In this document: positions 1 to 6,432 of the stretch, piece by piece
How positions within the stretch are numbered: the stretch's first letter is position 1
How the letters are laid out: the number at the start of each line of letters is the position of its first letter
Origin: Pseudomonas sp.
GTDB taxonomy: Bacteria > Pseudomonadota > Gammaproteobacteria > Pseudomonadales > Pseudomonadaceae
Direction of reading: 5' to 3'
DNA length: 9,525 nt
NCBI GenBank assembly: GCA_029239415.1
Contig: JAQZAY010000128.1
Span: forward strand, 1 to 9,525
Notes under the pieces: generated by a model
What the model was told of the DNA's origin: nothing
What the model saw: the letters and a program-made list of their open reading frames with translations, nothing else
Database searches by the model: none
Program-made: the position numbers and the translations under genes

Positions 1-65
1 CTGCGACTACAGCCACCCAGGCAGCCGATAAGGCCGACGAGGCCCTTAGTCGAGTGTCGCCTTAG
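1..65 (+). CDS. 3' end of an unidentified plus-strand gene (cut by left edge)
   Basis: Reading from base 3, an open frame runs to a TAG stop at 63-65 and encodes about 20 residues: alanine-rich and polar, ending QAADKADEALSRVSP. The composition (A, D, E, K, helix-forming) looks like a genuine protein tail. The other plus frames are less convincing: one stops early at 29-31 and the other reads on without protein-like composition. It lies convergent with the minus-strand gene that ends at 80, with only 14 bases between the two stops. In lambdoid phages the genes just before the terminase often encode lysis proteins or holins, but nothing visible here shows that, so no function is given. Confidence 0.45.
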   Translation, partial: ATTATQAADKADEALSRVSP

Positions 66-79
66 TCATCACATGATGT

Positions 80-502
80 TCAGATCCCGACGAACCGGGA
101 TACCTCTGGTGTGTTGAAAGTGTATTCAGCATTTGCTGTCTCGATGCTGCCCCACATGTGTTGCAGAGCCTGCGCTGTCTCAAGGCTAGCCAATACAGGG
201 ACGGTGCTGAAGCCAAGCCTTTGAAGAGTCAATGTTCGATGACGACCATCACTAAACTCAGCCTTGCCGCCGAAACCCATATGCAGCATGGGGATATACA
301 AAAGGCCAGTGCTGGATAGCGTGTTGTAGTTTGCTTCCAGCCGCTTCGGGTAGTCGCCGAACTCATTGAACTGATCCATGGCGCATTTAGCAGCAGCATC
401 AGCGTTTAGGATCAGGATTACAGCTTCATCGTCGTCACCGAAATTCACTACTGTGGCAGTAGGCGGCCAACTGAAGCGAGTCTCGCACGTCATTTTTTTC
501 AC
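80..502 (-). CDS. DGRHR-motif protein, ParB/sulfiredoxin-fold-like; probable phage moron
   Basis: This 140-residue protein is the only minus-strand gene in the window. The core signal is at residues 83-104: F-S-DGRHRT (85-90), then L-x-L-x-x-LG-x-x-x-VPVL. This matches the DG[RH]HR-plus-hydrophobic pattern seen in ParB-like and sulfiredoxin-fold domains, where the motif forms a phosphate or nucleotide-binding turn. An acidic DDDE stretch sits at 23-26. There is no signal peptide or membrane segment. The start is taken as GTG at 500-502, because GGAGG on the minus strand (509-513) lies 6 bases upstream; the in-frame ATG at 491-493 would be 15 bases away. The gene is visibly more AT-rich than the late genes and points against them, typical of a moron expressed from a lysogen. 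Proteins with this fold include plasmid fertility-inhibition factors such as Osa, so interference with conjugation or with other DNA elements is possible, but that is inference. The gene is almost certainly real; its function is unknown. Confidence 0.8.
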   Translation of the reverse strand: MKKMTCETRFSWPPTATVVNFGDDDEAVILILNADAAAKCAMDQFNEFGDYPKRLEANYNTLSSTGLLYIPMLHMGFGGKAEFSDGRHRTLTLQRLGFSTVPVLASLETAQALQHMWGSIETANAEYTFNTPEVSRFVGI

Positions 503-508
503 TTAAAA

Positions 509-514
509 CCTCCA
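509..514 (-). promoter_or_regulatory. Ribosome binding site of the DGRHR gene
   Basis: On the minus strand this reads TGGAGG, followed by 6 bases and then GTG at 500-502. The good match and spacing decide the GTG start over the ATG nine bases further in. Confidence 0.75.
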
Positions 515-607
515 ATTTCAATTAATCAACACAACAATGCCATAAAGTCATTTTGATTACATGTACTTACGCATTGTGCCCAAAGGCTATGAGCTGTTTT
601 GCTGCAC

Positions 608-613
608 AGGAGG
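608..613 (+). promoter_or_regulatory. Strong ribosome binding site deciding the ATG at 618
   Basis: A perfect AGGAGG lies 4 bases before the ATG at 618-620. It favours this start over the in-frame ATG at 561, which has no Shine-Dalgarno sequence upstream. Confidence 0.85.
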
Positions 614-617
614 CTTT

Positions 618-809
618 ATGAGCAACATAACCCGCCTTCGCCATGAGCTGCCGGTAAGCCTGGACATCATCCAGGCGGTCACCGACTTTGATGCTGCTCT
701 GGCCAAGGCCATTGATGCAGCGAAGGAGGCTGGCCTTCCGCAGGGCCTGCTGGTTGGCCTGCTGCACGGACATGCACACGCCGAAACGCACAAGATGGTG
801 GCTACGTGA
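618..809 (+). CDS. Small phage protein of unknown function (63 residues)
   Basis: The start at 618 is chosen because of the perfect AGGAGG just upstream; the frame extends to 561 without a usable ribosome binding site. The product is 63 residues, mostly helical in appearance: a segment around 15-38 (DIIQAVTDFDAALAKAIDAA) and then GLPQGLLVGLLHGHAHAETH. Four histidines (H50, H52, H54, H58) cluster near the C-terminus, a pattern that could bind metal, but there is no recognised metal-binding family. The single hydrophobic stretch is too short to be a convincing membrane anchor. It is the first gene of the plus-strand late block, and its TGA overlaps the GTG start of the next gene (GTGA at 806-809), so the two are probably translated together. 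From memory, small proteins of this type are common just upstream of terminase genes in Pseudomonas phages; function is unknown. Confidence 0.75.
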   Translation: MSNITRLRHELPVSLDIIQAVTDFDAALAKAIDAAKEAGLPQGLLVGLLHGHAHAETHKMVAT

Positions 810-1054
810 AAGTCGTAGAGCTTCAGCGCGAGAGCTGGCGCGGCGCCTCGAAGACGCTGCGCCAGATTGCCGACCAGCTCGATAGTGGGGGGCTACCGGT
901 GTGCAGTATTGGCGTCATGGCCATGCGGAGCCCCGAGGGTCAGGTTGAGATATTTGGGTTCGGCCCGGTCGCCGATGACCTACAAGCCCTGGCGCTGTTT
1001 AGGCTGGCCGAGCAGAAGCTAATTGACGTGCTGCTGGAGCAGCCAGAAGGATAA
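806..1054 (+). CDS. Small phage protein of unknown function (82 residues)
   Basis: The GTG start overlaps the stop of the preceding gene by four bases, which indicates translational coupling; there is no strong ribosome binding site of its own. The 82 residues suggest a compact alpha/beta domain: an N-terminal helix (about 10-26), two strands (VCSIGVMAM at 32-40 and VEIFGFGP at 47-54) joined by a SPEGQ turn, and a C-terminal helix (57-78, with ALALFRLAEQKLIDVLL). Its end lies 2 bases before the terminase small subunit start. Its constant place beside the terminase genes suggests a role in packaging or late regulation, but that is inference and I recognise no named domain. Confidence 0.75.
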   Translation: MKVVELQRESWRGASKTLRQIADQLDSGGLPVCSIGVMAMRSPEGQVEIFGFGPVADDLQALALFRLAEQKLIDVLLEQPEG

Positions 1055-1056
1055 CC

Positions 1057-1674
1057 ATGACAACCAAGCAACCCGACTGGGAGGCGATCGAACGAGCCTA
1101 CCGGGCCGGTCTGCTTTCCATCCGCGAGATCGCATCAGCCCATGAGGTCTCCCACACTGCCATCAACAAGCGCGCCAAGCGTGATGGCTGGGACCGAGAT
1201 CTCAAAGCAAAGATCAAGGCCAAGGCCGACGCACTGGTTTCCAAGCGCGAGGTTTCCACAGAGGTTTCCAGCAAACAGGCGGAAACCGAACGGCAGATCA
1301 TCGAGCTGAATGCTGAGGTCATCGCCAACATCCGCATGGCGCACCGGGGTGACATTTCCCGAGGGCGACGGCTGACCAACAAGCTGCTGGACGAGTTGGA
1401 GTCGCTGACCGAAGAGCAGGGCACGATCAAGGAGCTGATCGAGCAGCTGAAGGACGGAGATCACGAAGACGGCGAGGCGATGGCTGACGCGTTGGCCTTG
1501 GCCAAGAAGATGAGCGCGCTTCCTGCTCGCACCAAGACCATGAGGGAATTGGCCGAGACGCTGAAGACCCTGGTCGCTCTGGAGCGCCAAGCCTACGACC
1601 TCGACGTGAAGCAGGGCGGTAGCGAAGAAGACACCCTATCCAAACTGATGGATGAATTATCGAAGGACGCCTGA
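1057..1674 (+). CDS. terS: Terminase small subunit
   Basis: This is the DNA-recognition subunit of the packaging motor: it binds the phage packaging site and hands the DNA to the large subunit. The protein has 205 residues. A clear helix-turn-helix lies at about 17-45 (AGLLSIREIASAHEVSHTAI, then NKR-x-KRDGW), the typical N-terminal DNA-binding module of small terminases. A lysine-rich stretch (48-65) follows, then a long mostly helical region (76-182), probably for oligomerisation, containing a very acidic loop (DGDHEDGE, 133-140). The C-terminal acidic tail (189-205) probably contacts the large subunit. AGAAGGA sits just upstream of the ATG. It ends 2 bases before the large subunit gene, as expected for the pair. 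The identification rests on the HTH, size and position directly before terL. Confidence 0.9.
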   Translation: MTTKQPDWEAIERAYRAGLLSIREIASAHEVSHTAINKRAKRDGWDRDLKAKIKAKADALVSKREVSTEVSSKQAETERQIIELNAEVIANIRMAHRGDISRGRRLTNKLLDELESLTEEQGTIKELIEQLKDGDHEDGEAMADALALAKKMSALPARTKTMRELAETLKTLVALERQAYDLDVKQGGSEEDTLSKLMDELSKDA

Positions 1675-1676
1675 CC

Positions 1677-3164
1677 ATGAAGCCCGAGCATCTCAAGCTG
1701 CTACGGGATCGGTTCTGGCGCCTGAACAACCTGTACTTCATCACGGACAAGCAGGGCAAGAAGGTCCGCTTCCGGATGACCCAGGAGCAGATCGACTACT
1801 TCCAGGGGATGCACACCCGCAACATCATCCTCAAGGCGCGCCAGCTTGGGTTCACCACCCTGGTCTGCATCGTCCAGCTCGACGCCGCGCTGTTCGAGGC
1901 TGCCAAGTGCGCCCTGATCGCACACACCCTGAACGACGCCAAGCGCCTGTTCCGCGAGAAGATCAAGTATGCGTATGACCACCTTCCCAAGGAGATACGC
2001 GCTGCCAACCCTGCTCGCAACGATGCTGCTGGTGAGCTTGTGTTCAGCAAGGGCGGATCGCTCTACGTGTCCACATCCTTTCGGGGCGGGACTCTACGGT
2101 ATCTGCACGTATCCGAGTTCGGGAAGATCTGTGCCAAGTTTCCCCACAAGGCCCGAGAGATCGTCACCGGGGCATTTGAGGCTGTCGCCGCAGAGTGCTT
2201 CGTTACGATCGAGTCGACGGCGGAGGGGCGGGCGGGCTACTTCTTCGATTACTCGCAGAGCGCGGAGAAGCAGCAGCTTGCTGGCGTGCCGCTGGGACTG
2301 CTCGACTGGAAGTTCTTCTTCTTCAGCTGGTGGCGCAACCCGCTGTACTGGCTGGACCCGACCGGCGTCGTCATCCCCGACCGCCTGACCAAATACTTCG
2401 ACGACCTGAACGCCAAGCACGGCATCGTCACCAACCCAGGCCAGCGCGCCTGGTACAGCGCCAAGGAAAAGACCCTCGGCGACGACATGAAGCGTGAGTA
2501 CCCGTCGATCCCTGCCGAAGCATTCCAGCAGACGATCGAAGGCGCCTACTACGCCAAGCAGTTCACCAAGCTCTACGCCGCCCAGCGCATCGGCACGCTG
2601 CCTGACAACAGCCACCTGCCCGTGCACACCTTCTGGGACATTGGCGTGGGCGACTCGACCGCCATCTGGTTCGTCCGGATCGTGGGCGAGGAATTCCACG
2701 TCGTCGACTTCTACCAGAACAGCGGCGAAGGCCTGCGGCACTACATGAAGGTGCTGAAGGATCGTGGATACACCTACGGCGAGCACTGGGGCCCGCACGA
2801 CATCGACAACCGAGAATTTGGTAGCGACGGCAAGACCCGGCGCGAACTCGCGCGTGAGGGCTACGAGATAGACGGACAGCGCTATTCGCTGACCTTCCAG
2901 GTGGTGCCGAAGCTCGGCGTCGACGAAGGCATCGAGCAGGCCCGCGAGATTCTGCCCCGCTGTGCCTTCGATGAGGCCAAGTGCGAGGAGGGCATCACCG
3001 CCCTGGAGAGCTACCGCAAGGAGTGGGACGACAAGCGCGGCTGCTGGAAAGACAAGCCGCTGCACGACTGGTCATCCCACCCGGCCGACGGCTTCCGCTA
3101 CTTCGCCGTTGCCAAGACCAAACGCTCGCGGGTCGAGCACATCCCCGTCACGTTCACATTCTGA
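1677..3164 (+). CDS. terL: Terminase large subunit (packaging ATPase and nuclease)
   Basis: This is the motor and endonuclease that cuts concatemeric phage DNA and drives it through the portal by ATP hydrolysis. It has 495 residues, a normal length. The N-terminal ATPase has a deviant Walker A at 52-61 (LKARQLGFTT, with the basic residue early, as in many terminases), a Walker B ending in Glu at 141-148 (RYLHVSEF, E147 likely catalytic) and a coupling-motif-like IESTAEG at 178-184. The C-terminal nuclease has the RNase H-like pattern: DIGVGDSTA (D321, D325), HDIDNRE around 374-380 and a final DWSSHPADGFRY (D464, D471). An unusual aromatic patch (WKFFFFSWW) lies at 211-219 in the linker. An AAGGA lies 9 bases upstream of the ATG. 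The best fit is the Terminase_6-type large subunit. Confidence 0.95.
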   Translation: MKPEHLKLLRDRFWRLNNLYFITDKQGKKVRFRMTQEQIDYFQGMHTRNIILKARQLGFTTLVCIVQLDAALFEAAKCALIAHTLNDAKRLFREKIKYAYDHLPKEIRAANPARNDAAGELVFSKGGSLYVSTSFRGGTLRYLHVSEFGKICAKFPHKAREIVTGAFEAVAAECFVTIESTAEGRAGYFFDYSQSAEKQQLAGVPLGLLDWKFFFFSWWRNPLYWLDPTGVVIPDRLTKYFDDLNAKHGIVTNPGQRAWYSAKEKTLGDDMKREYPSIPAEAFQQTIEGAYYAKQFTKLYAAQRIGTLPDNSHLPVHTFWDIGVGDSTAIWFVRIVGEEFHVVDFYQNSGEGLRHYMKVLKDRGYTYGEHWGPHDIDNREFGSDGKTRRELAREGYEIDGQRYSLTFQVVPKLGVDEGIEQAREILPRCAFDEAKCEEGITALESYRKEWDDKRGCWKDKPLHDWSSHPADGFRYFAVAKTKRSRVEHIPVTFTF

Positions 3165-3166
3165 GG
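3163..3166 (+). promoter_or_regulatory. Ribosome binding site of the portal gene, overlapping the terL stop
   Basis: GAGG overlaps the terL TGA (3162-3164) and lies 5 bases before the ATG at 3172. It supports this start although the frame stays open upstream to 2962, inside terL. Confidence 0.65.
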
Positions 3167-3171
3167 CCAGC

Positions 3172-4623
3172 ATGCCGAATTACAGCGCAACCCGGCAGGA
3201 GTACACCAATGCTCTGCCGAGCTGGCGCCTGGTCAAGCGATGCGTGGCCGGCGCCCGAGAGGTCCGCAAATGGGACGAGTACCTGCCCATGCCGGACCCG
3301 ACCAATCAGTCGCCCGAGAACAAGGAGCGGTATCAGCAGCTCAAGAAGCGGGCCATGTTCCTGAACATCACCGGGCGCACGCGTACCGGCCTGCTTGGCG
3401 CGATCTTCCGCAAGACGGCCGAGGTCGATCTACCGGCCCAGGTCCAGTACCTGCTGGAGAACGCCAGCGGTGACGGCACCAGCCTTGAGCAGTTGTCCAA
3501 GGATGCGGTAGGCGAGTGCCTGGACACCGGCCGGGGCGGCTTCCTCACCGACTTCCCCAAGATCGAGAGCGACGGCAGGCCGCGCACCGTTGCCCAGTCG
3601 GGCGGCATGCAGGCCTGGGTGCACCATTACCCGGCCCTCAGCATCATCAACTGGCGCGAAGACGTGATCGCCGGTCGCAAGCGCTTGGCGCTGGTGGTCC
3701 TGCATGAACAGGTCAGCGAGCCGACCGCCGACGGCTTCGAGTTCCAGGTCATCGACCAATATCGGGCCTTGGTGCTGGAGGACGGCGTCTACAAGCAGCG
3801 CCTGTACCGCGCCGACAAGCCTGAGGGCGAGGAGAGCATCCCGACCGACCACAACGGCAAGATCCTCGACCACATCCCGTTCTACTTCTACGGCGCCGAG
3901 AACAACGACGCGGCCGTGGACAAGGGACCGCTTGAAGACATCGCCGACGTCAACATCCTGCACTACGGCAACAGCGCTACGGTGGAGGAGGCCGGGTTCA
4001 TCGCCTCGCAGCCCACGCTGTTCATTACCACCGGCATGCAGCCCGACGATTGGTTGAAGGCCAACCCGAACGGCATCCACATCGGATCCCGCCGCGGGCA
4101 CAACCTGGGCGCCACTGGCTCAGCCGTCATGCTGCAGGCCGAGGAAACCCAGCTGGCCCGCGAGCTGATGAAGGACAAAGAGACGCAGATGCAGATGATC
4201 GGCGCCCGCATCGTCCAGCAGGCCGGCGGTGCCGAGACAGCAGAGGCCGTGCGCATCCGCTACAGCTCCGACAACAGCGTTTTGGGCACCATCGCGGGCA
4301 ACGTATCCGAGGCGCTGAAGCTGGCAATCCTCGACGCCGAGCTGTTCATGATCGGCCAGCCCGACATGAAAGGCACGGTGTTCTGGCTCAACCAGGAGTT
4401 CTTCGACGACCAGATGGACGCGCAGATGATCCTGGCTCAGGTCCAGCTGTGGCAGCAGGGCATCATCGCGAAGAAAGACCTGCGTACGAACCTGCGCCAG
4501 GCCGGCACCATCGAGTCGGACCGCACGGACGAGAACATCGACGCCGACATTGAGGCCCAGCCTCCGGTAACCGGCAGCGAAACGGGCAACGAGCCGCCGC
4601 CAGGTGAAGACGATGAGCAGTGA
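3172..4623 (+). CDS. Portal protein, DUF4055 type
   Basis: This forms the dodecameric ring at one capsid vertex through which DNA enters and leaves and on which terminase and neck proteins dock. The protein has 483 residues from the ATG at 3172. The reading frame extends upstream to 2962, but that part lies inside terL, has low-complexity Ser/Arg/Pro composition and is not coding. Features typical of DUF4055 portals are the start YSATRQEY followed by W-x-x-VKRCVAG, the TGRTRTGLLGAIFRK helix region (67-81), DGTSLEQLSKDAVGECLDTGRGGFLTDFP (101-129, loop and strand) and a YPALSIINWRED segment. A C-terminal helical region ends in a Pro/Glu/Asp-rich acidic tail (PPPGEDDEQ). Its end overlaps the head morphogenesis start by 11 bases. 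Position between terL and the gpF-like gene fits the standard head-gene order. Confidence 0.92.
   Translation: MPNYSATRQEYTNALPSWRLVKRCVAGAREVRKWDEYLPMPDPTNQSPENKERYQQLKKRAMFLNITGRTRTGLLGAIFRKTAEVDLPAQVQYLLENASGDGTSLEQLSKDAVGECLDTGRGGFLTDFPKIESDGRPRTVAQSGGMQAWVHHYPALSIINWREDVIAGRKRLALVVLHEQVSEPTADGFEFQVIDQYRALVLEDGVYKQRLYRADKPEGEESIPTDHNGKILDHIPFYFYGAENNDAAVDKGPLEDIADVNILHYGNSATVEEAGFIASQPTLFITTGMQPDDWLKANPNGIHIGSRRGHNLGATGSAVMLQAEETQLARELMKDKETQMQMIGARIVQQAGGAETAEAVRIRYSSDNSVLGTIAGNVSEALKLAILDAELFMIGQPDMKGTVFWLNQEFFDDQMDAQMILAQVQLWQQGIIAKKDLRTNLRQAGTIESDRTDENIDADIEAQPPVTGSETGNEPPPGEDDEQ
4602..4607 (+). promoter_or_regulatory. Ribosome binding site of the head morphogenesis gene
   Basis: AGGTGA inside the portal coding sequence lies 5 bases before the ATG at 4613. 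A GTG start at 4604 would fall inside this site and has no good site of its own, so the ATG is preferred. Confidence 0.55.
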
Positions 4624-5656
4624 AGGCTATCTCGCCGACGCGACCACCCGCCATCAGGTGTACGTGCAGCGATACGCTGGCGGCAACATCAAGCGGGTAG
4701 CCAAGTTCATCACCAAGGCCATCAGCAGGGCCAGGGAAGCGCTACGCGGCGGGTTGAGCGAATACGGCACCCAGCGGTTCAACAAGCAGCTCGGGACGCT
4801 CCAGCGCGATTTGCAGGGCATCTACAGCGACATGAAGAACCAGGCGATGCTCGATCTTGGCGAATTCGCCGGCTATGAGGCCTCGTTCAGTGCTCGGATG
4901 CTTGGCCAGGTGGTCAAGGCCATCGTACAGACCAAGACGCCGCCTGCCGCCCTGGTGGCTGCTGCTGCACTGGCCGAGCCAATGCGTTTGGAGGCCCGGG
5001 CCGGTGTGCAGCGCATCAGCATCGCAGGCGCGCTGGACCAGTTCGGCACGGCCAAGTCCGCACAGATCGTTGGTGAGATCCAGATCGGGTCCGCACTGGG
5101 CGAGACCACGCAGCAGATCAGTCAGCGCCTGACCAGCGTCCACCAGCTCCAGCAGGATCAAGCCTCGGCCCTGGTGCGGACCGTGACCAACCACGTGGCC
5201 AGCACCGCCCGTGCCGAGACGTTCAAGGAGAACGACGACATCCTGGCCGGCAAGCGCCGCATCGCCACGCTGGACGGGCGCACGTCACCGTTCTGTCGCT
5301 CGATTGACAACACGGTGGTGCCGTTCAGTGCGCCGTCGCCGCCGTTCCACTGGAACTGCCGGACGTCCGAGATCCCAGTCCTCAAGCCTGAGTTCGAGCG
5401 GGAGATACCCGGCTCGGTCAGGCCGGCGGTAGGGCCGGATGGTGCGGAGCAGGTGTCGAGCAAGACCACCTACCAGCAGTGGCTCGCCCGGCAGCCTACG
5501 GCGTTCCAGATCGATGTACTGGGCCCGGCCCGCTACAAGCTGTTCAGCAAGGGCCAGCTCACCCTCGACCGGTTCGTCGATGAGAGCGGCCACCAGATCA
5601 CGCTGGACGAGCTGAGACAGCTTGAACCGCGCGCCTTCGAGCGTGCAGGACTTTGA
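4613..5656 (+). CDS. Phage head morphogenesis protein, Mu gpF / SPP1 gp7-like
   Basis: This is a minor head protein that associates with the portal and is needed for normal capsid assembly or DNA exit in Mu and SPP1. It has 347 residues from ATG 4613 (GTG 4604 would add three). The N-terminal half is helical and Ala/Gln-rich. The family signature lies in the C-terminal half: RTVTNHVASTARAETFKEN (189-207), then IATLDGRTSPFCRSID (217-232; D221, C228) and PPFHWNCRTSEIPVL (243-257; H246, C249). The spaced Cys/His residues suggest a zinc-binding site, known in the family but not proved here. A final segment, YQQWLARQPTAFQIDVLG...ARYKLF, is also conserved in these proteins. Translation is probably coupled to the portal gene through the 11-base overlap. 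Confidence 0.92.
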   Translation: MSSEGYLADATTRHQVYVQRYAGGNIKRVAKFITKAISRAREALRGGLSEYGTQRFNKQLGTLQRDLQGIYSDMKNQAMLDLGEFAGYEASFSARMLGQVVKAIVQTKTPPAALVAAAALAEPMRLEARAGVQRISIAGALDQFGTAKSAQIVGEIQIGSALGETTQQISQRLTSVHQLQQDQASALVRTVTNHVASTARAETFKENDDILAGKRRIATLDGRTSPFCRSIDNTVVPFSAPSPPFHWNCRTSEIPVLKPEFEREIPGSVRPAVGPDGAEQVSSKTTYQQWLARQPTAFQIDVLGPARYKLFSKGQLTLDRFVDESGHQITLDELRQLEPRAFERAGL

Positions 5657-5658
5657 AC

Positions 5659-5682
5659 AGCTGGCCATGAGCCGGTTTTTTT
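5659..5682 (+). terminator. Weak intrinsic terminator or attenuator before the scaffold gene
   Basis: Three bases after the gpF-like stop there is a short stem: CTGGC (5661-5665), loop CATGA, GCCGG (5671-5675) with one T-G wobble, followed directly by seven T residues (5676-5682). An A-G before the stem can pair with the first two Ts, giving 7 bp. The stem is short, so termination would be partial; it may adjust how much transcript continues into the scaffold and capsid genes. A chance T-run is possible. Confidence 0.5.
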
Positions 5683-5724
5683 ACGCCCGAGGCTGAGCCA
5701 ACGGCAAATCATCCGGGGGATGAC

Positions 5725-6420
5725 ATGAAATACCTGATCGACAAAGCAGCATTCGATGCGCTCGAACCGTCCCTGCAGGCGCTGTACAAGGCCCAGGGCG
5801 ACCAGTACGTGATGGAAGTCGAGGACCTGCCCACCGGCGGTGGAGACCTCGAAGGGCTCAAGCGCCAGAACCAGACCCTGCTGGACGAGGCAAAGGAAGC
5901 GAAGCGCCAGGCGCGAGAGGCGAAGGACCAACTGACCCAGAAGGAGCTGGACGCGGCCAAGGCCCGGGGCGACTACGAGTCGCTCTACACCAGCAGCGAG
6001 CAGACCCTGGCCGCCGAGCGGCAGAAGCTGGCCGACCTGCAAGCCAGCATCGAGAGCCGCGACCTCGGTTCGGCAGCCAGCAAGATTGCTACCGGGATCG
6101 CCGACGGCCCGAACGCCGAGATCCTGGCTGAGTTCATCGGGCGCCGCCTGCGCGTCGTCGACGGTCAGGTGCGTGTCACTGATGCCGGCGGGAACCTGAC
6201 GGTTTCCAGCCTGGAAGACCTGGGCAAGGAGTTTCAGAAGGAGCCGCGTTTCGCATCCCTGGTGCGCGGCTCCCAGGCAGGCGGCGGCGGGGCTGCTGGC
6301 TTGCCGGGTGGCGGGGCCACCAAAACGTGGGAACAAATGACCGGCATGGAGCGCGTAGAGCTTCGCCGTACCGACCCCGCCGAGCATGCGCGCCTGAAGG
6401 CCGCTGCGCAGGCCAAGTAA
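5725..6420 (+). CDS. Capsid scaffolding-like protein
   Basis: This is probably the internal scaffold that directs procapsid assembly and leaves before or during DNA filling. The protein has 231 residues. After a short N-terminal domain (MKYLIDKAAFDALEPSLQAL) comes a long, highly charged Lys/Glu/Ala/Gln helical region (about 43-112) that reads as a coiled coil. Then comes a small folded part (113-182, with LVVDGQVRVTD-like strands around 142-153), a Gly/Ala-rich hinge (182-199) and a basic C-terminal helix (WEQMTGMERVELRRTDPAEH). The long coiled coil followed by a basic helical end is the usual plan for scaffolds, where the end binds the coat protein. GGGGA lies 4 bases upstream of the ATG. 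It lies directly before the major capsid gene. No protease gene is seen near it, so the scaffold may be released whole or cut by an unseen enzyme. Confidence 0.82.
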   Translation: MKYLIDKAAFDALEPSLQALYKAQGDQYVMEVEDLPTGGGDLEGLKRQNQTLLDEAKEAKRQAREAKDQLTQKELDAAKARGDYESLYTSSEQTLAAERQKLADLQASIESRDLGSAASKIATGIADGPNAEILAEFIGRRLRVVDGQVRVTDAGGNLTVSSLEDLGKEFQKEPRFASLVRGSQAGGGGAAGLPGGGATKTWEQMTGMERVELRRTDPAEHARLKAAAQAK

Positions 6421-6432
6421 AGGAAATCAGCA

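Larger units (their letters stand above)
503..617. other. AT-rich divergent intergenic spacer
   Basis: This is the only divergent junction in the window, between the minus-strand DGRHR gene and the plus-strand late genes. It is clearly more AT-rich than the flanks and contains a TACATGTA palindrome (558-565) and an AATTAATC stretch near 520-527. By position it should hold the promoter of the minus-strand gene, and possibly an operator or the packaging initiation site next to the terminase genes. I searched both strands for sigma70 boxes and found only weak pairs (best hexamer matches 4 of 6 with poor spacing), so no promoter is assigned. Confidence 0.5.

Noticed and set aside
67..78. Inverted repeat CATCA-CA-TGATG between the convergent genes
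   Set aside because: A five-base stem with a two-base loop and no T-run is within chance and too tight to fold as an RNA hairpin.
517..593. Possible sigma70 promoter boxes (TTGATT at 553, CATAAA at 541, TATGAG at 588)
   Set aside because: No pair has both acceptable hexamers and 16-18 base spacing; reporting a promoter would be guesswork.
2094..3065. Long minus-strand open frame (323 codons) opposite terL
   Set aside because: It mirrors codon positions of a confidently identified terminase; the product is rich in Val/Leu/Ala/Gly runs with no domain and no ribosome binding site, as expected for the complement of GC-rich coding DNA.
2962..3171. Upstream extension of the portal frame by 70 codons
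   Set aside because: It lies inside terL, encodes a Ser/Arg/Pro-rich stretch unlike portals, and the ATG at 3172 has its own ribosome binding site.
3430..4101. Minus-strand open frame (223 codons) opposite the portal gene
   Set aside because: Antisense shadow of a well supported portal gene; no motif and no ribosome binding site.
5667..5696. Nine-residue frame starting ATG in the gap before the scaffold gene
   Set aside because: Too short and without a ribosome binding site; the ATG lies in the loop of the terminator-like hairpin.
5533..6387. Minus-strand open frame (284 codons) across the gpF-like and scaffold genes
   Set aside because: It spans two plus-strand genes and their gap with low-complexity Leu/Gly/Ala composition; there is no sign of independent coding.
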